64,000 nucleotides of DNA from Arenicola marina (GCA_964019135.1 OZ025260.1:36016254-36080253); one strand, 5' to 3'. Counted from the first letter of the stretch, positions 37,946 through 48,730 are shown. Numbers and translations: made by a program. Notes: generated by a model not told the origin, from the letters alone.

Positions 37946-38221
37946 CGTACATAGTTTAGCTGGTTACGGGGCTTAGTCGACTGAAATCGCCCATTATTTA
38001 GCCGACTAAGGCCCGTAGCCGGCCAAACCGCGTTAGTGAAATCCGCCAACGGTGTCACCTTGGGCCGCAGCCAAGTGAGTTCGAGAACACCTGAAGTAAT
38101 TAAGCTGATGTGTATTACTTAATGTACAAATTCATGTGCGTCAGCATTTTCATCACTGAAATATATCTATGTGGCAGAGTTGAACATGATCTCGTTCCTG
38201 TTACCGGTGACATGGTCTTAC

Positions 38222-38542
38222 CGTTGACACACTCATATTCAATAGTTGTATGTTCCATGCGTGCTGTGGTGTGGTAACAGAAGACGCTCTCATTTCTGTC
38301 GTTGAGTGCGGAGAGGTTGTCACAGGCTAACCGGCCGTTACAACGATCGCTAACGTAGAGGTGGTACGGCGCTTCGACCGTCAGGCGTTTGGCGCAAAGC
38401 ACAGCTGCAGGATCAGTGTTGCACTTTGCTCCATTACTGTTACTGTTCCCGATGACAACCTTTGTGACGTGTATCCTCTTATTGCCCGTACAGTTGACGT
38501 CTCGAAATGGCTGGCCATTACACTGGGTGGACTTTAGTATTT
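38222..38542 (-). CDS. Second SUEL/galactose-lectin-like domain exon
   Basis: On the minus strand the exon runs from an acceptor (TTCCCATGGACAG) to donor AACG|GTAAGA, 321 bases, phase 1 in and out. It encodes about 106 residues with eight cysteines. The order VNCTGNKRIHV, a VxIG stretch, C...LCAKR, YVSDRCNGRLAC, and a final IEYECV matches the layout of SUEL-type lectin domains (rhamnose/galactose-binding, Gal_Lectin family). N-glycosylation sequons are NCT and NES. The domain in one symmetric 1-1 exon is typical of shuffled extracellular modules. Sugar binding is not proven: the YGR and DPC signature residues of strict family members are not clear. An alternative acceptor (TTTAACAG) upstream would be out of phase. 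Confidence 0.65.
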
Positions 38543-39196
38543 CTGTCCATGGGAAGAAACAAGGCACGGTTCTGTTAAATTATTGATATAGATTGTTCCA
38601 TGCGCGGGGACCAGTGTTAATAAGTTTAGTAATTAATTGTATTAATGGTGATAGACTTCGCATTCTAAGTCGTTATGCCCACATAAGCAATGTAGTTGTT
38701 GGATATATAGATGTCATGGCTTCAATCAATGCAGGATTACTGCATTGTGCTGTTATATCATATTAAAATAGACGAACTAATTCTATTTAATGTGTATGAG
38801 CTGAACATATGCTGTTTGCACGTATACCTAAAGTAGGAAAGAGTTAGTCTCAACATCACAAGCTGAAATTACGCATTTTGTTTCCAAAAATAAAACTTTT
38901 GATATTACTTTGTTATTAAATGACGCAATTATTAATAATATAGAAATCGCCAGGTGCGTAGCATCGTTGCATGTTCTAAGCGGTGGTAGATTGAAGCTAC
39001 GTTGCAATTTAGATGGCATGTATGCAACTGTATACAGGATGCTATGTGGCACATTTTATTTCCAAACTAATTCATGCAAACTACTATTTGGTTGTGCCAC
39101 CTACTTGTGTCAGGCGTGCGTACCGTCAGCCATGTACCTTGGACGTGATATGATGCAAATCGACAGTATGGTATATAGTATTTGCAGGTGACTTAC
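38543..39196 (-). other. Intron between the two lectin-like exons
   Basis: A 654-base AT-rich intron with GTAAGT donor at its 39,196 end. No array, RNA gene or further exon was seen in it. Confidence 0.6.
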
Positions 39197-39490
39197 TTCT
39201 GGTTGACGTCGAACATTGGTATTTTACTTCGAAGTGTATCTCCAAACAATCGCGAGGGATCTGCAAGGGCAGTCTGCAGTTTTGCTCGTAGGCACATTCC
39301 CGTGAGAGTCTAATGTAATATATTCCATCTTCTTCGATATGTTGTGTTATCACGCAATTCGTTGCAGACTTTGTCCTCACTGTCAAGATATCAACAGTTC
39401 CGTTGCCACACCTGATTGTCGGGATATGTTGTGAGGCGTGTGTTACGTTGAACATCTCCTTTATCGGGGATCCTTTTGTTGGCACTGCAC
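39197..39490 (-). CDS. First visible SUEL/galactose-lectin-like domain exon
   Basis: On the minus strand, acceptor TTTAAATTTTCAG and donor AGAA|GTAAGT bound 294 bases, phase 1 in and out. The exon encodes about 97 residues with six cysteines. IRCGNGTVDILTVR, YIRLSRECAYEQNCRLPLQ and FEVKYQC follow the same order as in the second domain. The exon therefore probably encodes another SUEL-like module, more diverged. Sequons NVT and NGT are present. With the downstream exons it forms an extracellular lectin-like region, stalk, one membrane helix and ITIM-like tail. The 5' part of the gene (signal peptide, possibly more domains) was not found; it should lie at higher coordinates or outside the window. 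Confidence 0.6.
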
Positions 39491-41860
39491 CTGAAAATTT
39501 AAACTGCGTTGTTAAGACTTCGACACATTGTTAAAACACATGTGTCCTAGACGTATTGTATGAGAAAGTTGTTTCCTGTCCACCAAGATTATCACTAGTT
39601 GTAACACCAGTCCTATGATTGATCCCTACTTTCATACTTTGTTTACGTTTTCTGTACTTTCCTACCGTTTTCACTCCTTTTTGTATCTTGACCCTACTTT
39701 TTCCAAGATCTGTCCAGATGACATGCCAGGCACCCATTGTTTGTAGGAAATCGGGTACATCAGGATCACGCCGCAAGTGTCTGATGCCCGATGACCTGTG
39801 ACACTGGGTACTGGCACAGAGTAGTTATAATACAAACTCTTGGCAGTCTGGGGTACTGGAATGTATGTTATCTGGCCTGGTCTCAAAAATATGTGATTCA
39901 TCCTGTGGTAAGGGTAATTGTCATATCGGTAAATATGCAGAAAAGGCGTAGCTAATTTTCATCAGCACGCCCAACGTTGTACTGGAGTCTCTACCTTTCC
40001 CTACTTTTTCCCCTACTTTGCTGGCACAAGTAGCTCTACTTTATCCCTATTTTTGTGAGGGGTCAATCACTAGGCCAGTAATGCCGCAATTGGCATCTGC
40101 AAATTGTACATAGCCTATCGGTCGGTGGCTTTGTTTTTGAGTGGGTGGAGCTGGAGGAATTTAGATCCATGAGGCTGTTTGCATCAATAACATTGAGGGA
40201 GACTATGTTGGGCAGAGATCCTGCCCGGGGTGGCAATATAGGATTGCTTCCCATACATAGCAGTCACCTCGTTGGCACGGTTAACCCATGCGTGCCTAAA
40301 GATGGTCTAAAACGCCAACTCAAATCATGTTGACGCAGTAACTAGAAAAGGCTGACGTTACATTGTGCTAAACTGCAGAGGGTGAGGGCCACCATGCCGT
40401 GGAGACTGGCCCAGTCTGTCATAGCGTCCTCGGGCTGCACTGCTGCTGTCCAAGCTGTTCTCTCCAGGCAGGAATAGCGCGCATGCACCACGCTCCGCTC
40501 TACGGGTTAAGTCCAGGCCGACTTGGTGAGAGTAACTTTGACGATTGATGACCTAAACGGATCTCTGACTCTGGGTGGCCCTGGTGCGCGTCGCGTTGTC
40601 TCGGAAACACCAGGTCACCATTCGTTTGATATTTTAGATTCACGTTGCTATGGATGCGTCCGTTCACCGCGTGTTTGATCGTGCCGATTCACGTTGTCAA
40701 GGAGAGAAACGTTTGTCCACCATGTTCGGTATGGTCGGATCGGCTCCGTATCGTTTTAGTCCATGTTTAGTCGACTGTCGCCGTACTTCTCTGTGAAACA
40801 CATGCGGCGCCGGCCCGGACTATACATAGGGGGTCGTAAAAACTGAGAGCGTGCGCCGCGCTGCGCCGTGCCTGCACCAAGCACCGGCCCCGCGTCATGA
40901 GCCGCAGGAATATAGACCACTTGCTATTATTATAAACTCCCTGTCTACCCCCCTCCACACCGCCACCACGACGCCTGACATCCGTTTTTTCATGGACCGA
41001 GACCCGAACTTGCCTCGGCGCTCGCACTTGGTCAACGAAAACAGGCCACCCCCCCCCCCCCCCTTCCGTGGAGGCCGGGCACGCCAATGGTAAAACGTCA
41101 CTATTAGTCATTGGTGTAGGGAATACTATTTCCGAGAAGATGGTTAATAATCGGTGATAAGTGGTCATTTTGACGTTATAAACCCAACATGACTAATACA
41201 CACATTTGCTGTGGGGTATATATATATATGGCTTAATAAATACGTCCCCACCCCCGCCCCCCCCCCCCCCCCCACCCCCGCCGTCATGAGGGAAGTCGTT
41301 TATAATGCAGCGTGCCGGATATATTATGTTGCAGTGTGTGCGTGTGTTTGCAACGGAGAGGGGCGTCTGTACGCCGCGATAAAGTCAACTTGTTCCGGTT
41401 TTCTTGGCAAATAATCTATTAAATGAAAGAAATAAACTTGGAATGATTTATAGCAAGCGCAAGCGAGCTCTTAAGGTAACATGCATGCATATTCAAAGTC
41501 CATTTCAAGCATAGGCTTAGGACTTTCATTTCGCGTAACAGCCCCCATGAGACTTTTTCGGATTCGGAGTAAATATCGGCTGTACATAAATATATTCAAG
41601 CAAAGAGAGGTCGAAGCATATTATGTCATGTCTTTAATAATTAAATCAGCTGCCCCACAAAATTAACGAATAAATTATTCAATGTTAACAATGGATGTAT
41701 GTATTTAAAATTAAAGTTCATTTATAAGCGATGCGCTAAATGTCTGTTGCCAAGCTCCAAGCAGAGCATATTGAGTAGTTGTGACGTCAAAATGTTATAA
41801 ACATGACGTCACAATGGGAGTTCCTAAGCAACCGAATGATTTGTCACAAGCACGTGCACG
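39491..41860. other. Non-coding region with unclassified repeat-like sequence
   Basis: No gene could be supported. From 39,600 to 40,060 the minus strand carries many AAAGTAGGG-type short motifs around a 76-codon open frame (39,671-39,901) with no family resemblance, perhaps a transposon remnant. C runs occur at 41,051 and 41,257. Missing 5' exons of the minus-strand lectin-like gene may lie here, but none was convincing. Confidence 0.4.
41782..41811. promoter_or_regulatory. Two perfect CRE palindromes
   Basis: TGACGTCA occurs at 41,782-41,789 and 41,804-41,811, within a larger imperfect inverted repeat beginning TTGTGACGTCA and ending TGACGTCACAA. Further copies are at 42,433 and 44,402. 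CREB/ATF proteins bind this octamer in animals. Which gene, if any, is controlled is unknown. Confidence 0.35.
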
Positions 41861-42829
41861 GTATAGGGCTATACAGTTCTCGCGATCGGGCTGCGAGATT
41901 TCAATTTTGGGGACAAACAAACACACGTGCTCCATGTTGAACTATAGGCAGCTATAAGTCAATTTCTTTCCAGATTTATTCTAAAGACTATGAGTACCAT
42001 TTCACTAAACATGGCTATGGGAGATAGACGTTAAAATATTTGGCGGCGATGGAGCGCAGAACTTTCGGAATATACAAGGAAAAATCCGTCTTCACAACAC
42101 TCGAAAGCTAAAAATAGCGTTCTAAATTTAGCCCTGCACCCGGGCTTTCGCGAGTTCTCCAAAGTGCGAGTGACGTCTCAGAGTTTCACGTGCCTCCGCG
42201 GTAACAAAAATGGCGAGAGCAAGTGATCGACTTAACCATTCCGCTGTCAAAATGTGCAGCGCATGGAGTAACAACACACGGACGCGTCATTAAACCACAT
42301 GGTAAAGGTAAATTAAGACCAGTAGGATGTTTTCGTATCACTTTTGGATCACGAAAAGACAAAGTTCTTCATTCTTTGTAAGTTTTCTGTTTGAAGCGTG
42401 GCGCCAACGTTGTCACTCAGGGAGAATCCGTGTGACGTCATAATGTCTCGTTTTCGTAGGAAATGCAAAAAAACGTTAGTTTCTCAGCCGTGTTGTCCCG
42501 TCGTAACAGATATTAGTCATTGTGGTGGCGCAAATGAACGAAAAATATGTCGTCTATCCGTTTTGGGCAGCTATATTTCTTAAATATTCTTAATTATATC
42601 GCCAGGCCTTCCGCAATGGACCCACCCCTCAGCGCCTGGCTTTTGCGCAGGTAGTCTGGTTCCCAGTCTCTCTCTTTGCGTAACATACACGTCATGCCTA
42701 CGTCACAGATAGTCAGGATACCAGTGTGCGCAGAGATTCTAAACTCGTTCCGAACACGTGCTTCGTTTGTTTGTCCCCAAAATGAGTAAACCGGAAGTCT
42801 AGGCGAACGAGACTTTATAGCCCTATACT
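41861..42829. mobile_element. Possible DNA transposon/MITE with inverted ends
   Basis: The left end (41,861-41,935) and the reverse complement of the right end (42,755-42,829) share GTATAGGGCTATA at the outer edge, then TTTTGGGGACAAACAAAC, then CACGTG on the inside. The interior of about 820 bases has no transposase frame. No clear target-site duplication was found, so a chance or segmental inverted duplication remains possible. Confidence 0.4.
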
Positions 42830-44674
42830 TCATCCCGCCAAAGATATGCGTTATGGCAAGCCGAAGTGAAATTAATTTTGAATATTAATCTAGATGTATC
42901 GACTCGGAATATCTGAATTAATAAATATACGCTCGCATTTTTTAGGTCGCACCTATCCATATTATGTCAACGCGTCTACTCTTTGCCACCACATACAAAT
43001 ATATATGATGAGACTGTCCAATATCACTTGCTCTTTCTATTTCTCCTATCCTGGCGGCTGTCTATAGAGGGGGGGGGGGGGGGTAATAATTTCTTCGCTA
43101 TCCGTGATATTGCAACTAAAATTATTATCGTGATCCTGAACTGAGGAGACTTGTTTTTGTGATGCGTGACGTCCGTTTCACTTTGGATAGCGTTTTGCCG
43201 TGATTCAGCGCCAACCAGCGTCAACTTCCTCCCAACTTGCTGGCTTGGTGGTCAGCTATGTCGGCTGCTTTGGTGATAAGCCTACTGATAGGTTCATGGC
43301 AGTGCCAGTGGCACAGGAGTTCGACGGCGTTGTTAAATCGGTGATGTCGAAAGTGTTCTGTTGGTGTGTTATGTTGGTGTGTTATGTCGGTGTGTTATGG
43401 TGGTGTGTTCGGTTGGTACGTCTGTGTGTCCGTGGTAACGACGTGCGATATCTGTCTCCTAACTTGAGACCGGCATTGCCTTTTTTCATCACCATGAAGA
43501 ATGTATGGCGTATTGGACCCATAGGTGGCTTATACTGCACATTTAAATTTTGCTAATTTTTATTACAATACCTTAACATTGAACCATATGAGAACATTTT
43601 GATGGGAATATCACCTCTCAGTTTCTCAATGAAGGAAGTCCGCCAAATGACACCTTGCGTGTACTAACATTTGGGCGCGGATTTTGACCAATATTTATGG
43701 TTGGATAGAATATGGGATCCGCACTTGCTGGATGCATTGGGCAGGTATTGGCATTCGCTCTATAAATAATTAATTGAAATAGAAGTGCAGACACTGTCGT
43801 TGGTAACAGATTTTATACGTTTATATACACACTGAGTTTCACACATTTCATATATAGGATATTTATATGTAGCTTAACAGCGAGCGGGACGGAATCACAC
43901 TGATCGTATGAGATACATATTCACTTAATAATATTGACTACTATTCATGACACAATCCGTTAAAAGTGCTACGCGGTACCGGCAAACATCAAATAACATC
44001 GTTTCGTACATATAATTGTGGATAGGTTTTTACGCAGAATATGTACACTAAGATTCGTCGCAATAAATACGTTGTAATTATTTGCCGTTTTGTAAATACT
44101 GATAAGCTTCACAACGAGAGGCTGCATGCGTTGCGGGGTGCTCGTTCGTTCATGCTGTATGGAGATTGTTCATTGCTTGCCTGACACTGACTCCAGTCTT
44201 GGGGTGAGAAAACCATCCAAATATAGTTACGGGCCAGCACCCTGTACCCCCCCCCTCCCCTGGGCCACGCCCCTCCCCCACAGTTGTGGGGCAGTTGTTC
44301 TGCTTCTTGGCTGATGATTGATACGAGGCAGTAACGGACTGATAGCCGAGGGTTCCGACTCGTTCGTCTCGGTATGACCTGCGCCGTGGCTTACGCTTCT
44401 GTGACGTCATTTCCTTCGTGCAGCCGTTTGATGTGATGACGTCTGGCGGTCACGTGGTGCCTTAGTCAGATATGAAAGTTGTGCTCTCTCTCTCCGCATC
44501 TGCCCCCCCCCCCCTCATCTGTCTCTCCTACCTCGCTTTCTCTTGCCTCTGTGGGCGTGTCTCTCCCTCGCTGTGTTGCGTTCTATTTCTCATCTGATTC
44601 GTCAGAACGCCTCTTACTCTGCCTTGTTCGCTCTGCTCGCTCGTTGCCAGCCGTGGCGACCAGTGTGTCTGATG
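42830..44674. other. Non-coding region downstream of the second GPCR gene
   Basis: It contains a 15-base G run at 43,069-43,083, a short GTGTGTTATG-type repeat at about 43,360-43,420, and CT-rich sequence at 44,480-44,660. The nearest AATAAA seen on the minus strand is at 43,558-43,563, about 1.1 kb beyond the GPCR stop. The plus-strand stretch 43,245-43,345 encodes a YVGCFGDKPTDRFM-like peptide after an AG; see the findings. Confidence 0.4.
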
Positions 44675-45051
44675 TCAGTTCTGGAAGTGGCTGCTAAGGA
44701 TTAGCTCTTGCTTGTCAGCCGGCGACACCTTGCGCGGTGGCTTGCGGCAGAAGACTCGCTTCCACATTTCTGCGTAGTGATCCCTAAATCCCTTGCTGAG
44801 GAAGGCATAGAGGAAGGGATCGGCCAGCGACTTGGCCCGGAACAGCCAGGCCAGGCCGTACCAGACCTCCACGCTGACGCAGGAGCGACAGATGGCGTAA
44901 AAGAACACCCCCACGGCCAGCGGCAGCTTGAATATGACGTAGAAGCCGACCAGCAGAGAGACGGTGACATAGGCCTTCCGGTCCTGGCGCTCTTTGCACT
45001 TGACCAGCCAGACGGCAGACGGCCGCCGGAGGGAGTTTTTCCTTGCGCTTA

Positions 45052-45084
<33 letters not shown>

Positions 45085-47224
45085 TGCCGCCGCCACCGCC
45101 ACCGCCGCTGGTAGCTCCCTTGCCGCTTTTGCTGCCCCGGGTTCCGGTGCCCATGGTCACCCCATCGCCGCCCCCACCGCCGCCGCCGCCACGGTCGTCC
45201 CCGCGTCGCTCCGTGGTCTCATCTGAAGACGTTTTCACCGCCCGTCGCCGCTTCTCGATCCGGTTCGTGTTGGAGAAGCCGGCGTCCTTGGTCGCACGGG
45301 CGCCGCCATGGTTACCCCCGTGACCGCCGCCGCCGCTCCCGTGGCCGCTGCTGCCGTGGCCGTCAGCGTGGGAGCCCTTGTGACCAGCGGTTCCGCCCCC
45401 ACTACCGGCCGCGTGGCTGCCCCCATGGCCGCCATTCCCGCCGCCGTGACCCCACGCGGCCGGCTCGTGCGACCGGAAGAACTCTGACGACTTCTTGGCG
45501 TAGGACAGCTTCCTCCGTGCCGCCGACTGCGACGGCTGGGTCGGCGGCGGCGGCGCTGGCGTCGGTAACCGCGGCAACTGGGTGCGGTGCGTGGTGTGGG
45601 GCGGGACCTGGCTGCCGTGGGACCCCGCCGGGCCGCCGCCACCGTCGCCACCGGCCCCGCCCCCGACAACCCCGACCCCTAACCCACCCCCGTTCGCGCC
45701 AACCTCCCCCCCGTCGCCGTCGACATCGACACCGACACCGTCGTCTTCTTCTCCGCTGTCCCGCGTCATATTTTCGGTGATGTCCTCGTGCTCGAGCTCA
45801 CGCTGGTGCGGGTCGTCCGACAGGGTGGAGCCGGGCCCGGGAGGCCCTGGCAGCACGAGCTCCTCCACGTCGCTGGCGAAGGAGGCCGAGCCGGAGGAGG
45901 ACAGCTTCCGCATCGTGACCGTCCCCTCCGTCGCCGCCGCCAACATCGAGGCGGGACCTTTGCCGAAATTGGCCGCCATTTCCGGGCTGTCGGGCTTGCT
46001 GAAGTTGAAGTATTCGGTTGTGAAGCCCTCCGGGAGCGAGATGGGGTCATTTAACTCGGAGACGCTGTCCCAGCGTTTCATGCCGCGCGACATGGAGTGC
46101 AGGGTTTGGGTCTCCAATGGGGCCTTGACCAGCACGTGCTCACGCCCCTTGGCCTCCTTCTCCAGCGCCCCGTCCCCATCGTGGGGGTGTTCCTCGTCGC
46201 TCACGGGGTGCACTCGGTTATCCACGTTGATACCGGCGACGATCTTCTTGGACTCCGGGAAGTACTCGTCGGTCGGGGAGATGCTGGCATCTGGCGATGA
46301 GCCAGACCGGCCGTTGGAGGTGTTCCGGGACGGGTTGTGGTCGCTAGGGGGAGCGAACAGCTGCAGGTCGCCCCAGATGGACTTGCTGGCCGTGGTCGTG
46401 TGGGCGTGGGTATTGCTCTCGCCGCCGCCACTCTTGTTGGCCTCCACTGCTCCCTGATGAGCGTGGGAGTGATGTGCCTGCTGCGGCATCCTCTCCCTCT
46501 CCCTCTCTCTCTCCCTCTCCTTCTCCCTCTCTCTCTCCCTCCCCCTCCCCTTCTCCGTCTCCCTCTCCCTGTCCCTCTCCCTGTCCCTCTCCCTCCCCCT
46601 CTCTGTCTCCCTCTCTCTCTCCTTGTTCCTCTCCCTCTCCCCTCTCTCCCTCTCCTCCCTCTCCCTCTCCCTCTCCCTCTCCCTGTCGCTCTCCCTCTCC
46701 TGGCCGATGCCGATGGACGAGGGGTCGGAGCGGGCACTGGCGGAGGACGTCCTGCCGGACAACAGGTGCGACCACGTGGGGCCGACCTCCTCCGGGTCCA
46801 GCTCCAGGCCCAGCGGCGTCTTCTTGGGCTTGGCATGCTGCGGCTGCTGCTGCTGTTGCTGCGGCTGCTGCTGCTGTTGCTGCGGCTGCGGCTGCTGCTG
46901 CTGTTGCTGCGGCTGCGGCTGCGGCTGCTGCTGCGGCTGCTGCTGCTGCTGCGGCTGCTGCTGCGGCTGCGGCTGCTGCTGCGGCTGCTGCTGCGGCTGC
47001 TGCTGCGGCTGCGGCTGCTGCTGCGGCTGCGGCTGCTGCTGCTGGGCCTCTTGCGCCGGGTTCCCCCAACACGTCTTGACCGAGGCCGCCGCGTCCAGCT
47101 CCTTGGCGATCACGGGAGCATCCCGAACCCCGGCCTCCTTCGTGTCCACCGGGGGGTCCAGCATCTCGAAGGGGTCCGACAGATCCGGCGGCCACGACTC
47201 CGGCACCTGAAGCGTGTCCATCAA

Positions 47225-47314
<90 letters not shown>

Positions 47315-48097
47315 ACCCGAGGATGTTGGCCCGCCGAGGTTCGGTTCCATATTGGCGATCATCTGACCCGTCAGCGACATGTGCACCAACTTGCCCATGA
47401 CGGAGCGCTGCTTGCTGCGCCGCCGCAAGTCGCCGTAGACCTTGGCGTTGAAGACGGCGATGAGAAAGAAGGGGATGATGATCTCGAGGATGACGGACAG
47501 CGGGGCGTAGATGAGGTCGTACACCGGGTGGCCCACCACGTAGGGGATGTCCACCAGCGAGGACGCGCAGGACGCCGTGCTGTTGGCCTGGTACTGGTAC
47601 CACTCGCCCACCACGATAAACGCCAGCTTGACCACGCAGGCCGCGCCCCACATGGATATGATGCGCAGCGCCGCCTTGCGGGGCGTCTCCTGTGCGTGGT
47701 AGCGCAGCGCGTCGTGCACCAACAGGTAGCGGTCATAGGACATGAGCGTCAGGCTGATGTGGGACGCCAGGATCGTGCAGTCGTCGATGATATTCCAGAA
47801 GATGCAGAAGGGCTCGCCGAAGGACCAGTAGCCGACCCACATGGTGATGGAGTAGACGGGCGTGACGAAGACGCCGATGAGGATGTCGGCCACGGCCAGG
47901 CTGAAGATGTAGTAGTTGCGCGTCACCCGCAGCCGGCCGTCGCGCACGAAGGCCGCCAGCACCATGGCGTTAGACACGATGAGGAGTACGTCTAGGATGT
48001 AAATACAGCTCACCGTCGCCGCCTCCCGGCTGTCCGTCAACACAGTCTTTGGCGCATGCGTCACGTTCGCCGTGGCGACCGCCTCCTCGAATATCAT
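44675..48097 (-). CDS. Class A amine-type GPCR, single exon, giant low-complexity third loop
   Basis: The frame is 1,140 residues from ATG 48,097 (A at -3); it stays open to a GTG at 48,202, so an upstream start or exon is possible. Visible are an NVT sequon in the N-terminus, TM1 (Asn43), TM2 (Asp71), TM3 (Cys98, Asp105 at 3.32, DRY 122-124), TM4 (Trp150), ECL2 Cys177, TM5 (Pro209), TM6 from about 1,042 and TM7 with DPFLY 1,093-1,097. The third loop spans about 222-1,038 (over 800 residues). It contains a tract of about 30 Gln, a Gln/Pro-rich stretch, an Arg-Glu repeat stretch and long Gly/His-rich runs. Two canonical residues differ: Trp6.48 is Lys1057 (FYVIFKLP) and Asn7.49 is Asp1093. TM2-TM3 resembles histamine H3/muscarinic-type receptors and the first GPCR of this window. 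The ligand is unknown. Confidence 0.88.
46489..46702. repeat. CTCTCC microsatellite coding for Arg-Glu repeats
   Basis: A CTCTCC/CTCCCT-type low-complexity tract lies inside the GPCR coding region. On the minus strand it encodes about 70 residues that are mainly alternating Arg and Glu, likely a charged helix in the third loop. It stays in frame. Confidence 0.9.
46840..47050. repeat. CAG/CCG microsatellite coding for Gln/Pro-rich segment
   Basis: Imperfect CAG repeats interrupted by CCG encode alternating poly-Gln and Gln-Pro on the minus strand, within the third loop of the second GPCR. It is likely length-polymorphic. Confidence 0.9.
47225..47315. repeat. CAG microsatellite coding for poly-Gln, about 30 residues
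   Basis: A nearly pure CAG tract (minus strand) with a few CAA codons encodes about 30 Gln shortly after TM5 in the second GPCR. Pure CAG tracts expand and contract, so allele length probably varies. Confidence 0.95.
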
Positions 48098-48292
48098 CTT
48101 TGAAAAGTGGGCGCGTACTCTTGTTGCGGATGTGTCGCACCACCACCGCGGCCTGCGTGTGCGTACGTACCACCAAGCAATTGGGGTTCTGAAAGATTGC
48201 ACCGAAAAGGGAATTGATAATCAAAACTCGTTCTCTCTGAGATATATCTGATCATGACTTTCGTCGTGTTTTTTCACCCGTCGATGTTGGTA
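48098..48292 (-). other. 5' flank of the second GPCR gene
   Basis: The GPCR frame stays open upstream of its ATG as far as 48,202, where an AG after CAATCTTTC could be an acceptor. No TATA box was evident. The start and promoter are unresolved. Confidence 0.35.
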
Positions 48293-48420
48293 CTATAATA
48301 ATAATAATAATAATAATCTTTATTGCCATAAAAAGTACACAGATCAAAATAGTACCGAACTGGTTGGCAAGGTAAAATGAAAAGTGGCATTGTTTGATTC
48401 GTGTATTTGAACCATATATA
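48293..48420 (-). mobile_element. 3' end of a non-LTR retrotransposon (L2/CR1-like)
   Basis: The minus strand reads TATGGCAATAAAGATTATTA with a run of ATT units at the end. That form, a polyadenylation-like motif followed by a short microsatellite tail, is typical of 5'-truncated LINE copies. About 130 bases remain and no reverse transcriptase is present. Confidence 0.5.
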
Positions 48421-48539
48421 TGCATAAAAGACACCCGATCGTTGGGAGATATTGTCCAAAAGGTCTATGGTTGGTTAGTCGGTTGGTTATTCAGGACGCT
48501 TTAACCACTGATGGTCATATCGCGTCAATGGGAGAAAGA

Positions 48540-48730
48540 AGGGAGAGTGGAGCCATGTCCCCGGGGGTAACCCCCTTCTCTTTACGAAGAAAGACATGGA
48601 ATCTTTATCCTGCGACCACACAGACATGCCAACAGCGGGGCGCAAACCATCAATCCATGTGCCGTTAGGCTCTCAGGTGGCCAGAGCACTCAATGCGAGC
48701 GCTCTAACCCACTGAGTTATCGCCACCCCC
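48540..48730 (-). mobile_element. tRNA-derived SINE
   Basis: The minus strand begins GGTGGCGATAACTCAGTGGG, then TTAGAGCGCTCG, a good RNA polymerase III A box. A B-box-like GGTTTGCGCCCC follows about 65 bases later. The cloverleaf does not close and the sequence continues into an unrelated tail, so this is a SINE rather than a functional tRNA gene. A 13-base C run borders it at 48,727-48,739. Confidence 0.55.

Larger units (their letters stand above)
13772..38221 (-). other. 24.4-kb intron of lectin-like receptor filled by a minisatellite
   Basis: This intron separates the second lectin-like exon (donor CAACG|GTAAGA) from the stalk exon. About 98 percent is the 59-bp array at 13,945-37,945. 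The remaining ends are unique, plus a 29-bp array near the 3' end. No further exon can hide in the array without breaking its period. The inference rests on the phase-1 match of both bordering exons. Confidence 0.6.

Noticed and set aside
13955..37959. Dozens of plus-strand open frames up to 458 codons with MVYPGPGV-type repeats
   Set aside because: They follow the 59-bp repeat in all frames, overlap one another and have no start context or domain. They arise from a stop-poor minisatellite.
39671..39901. 76-codon minus-strand frame as a further lectin-like exon
   Set aside because: It has a single cysteine, no module pattern and no matching phase-1 acceptor and donor. It may be a transposon remnant.
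46337..47995. 552-codon plus-strand frame opposite the second GPCR
   Set aside because: It is the antisense shadow of CAG and CTCTCC repeats in the real minus-strand coding region, which has seven membrane segments and DRY.
48540..48730. Functional tRNA gene on the minus strand
   Set aside because: The A box is good, but the B box is too far away and no closed cloverleaf or anticodon arm can be drawn.
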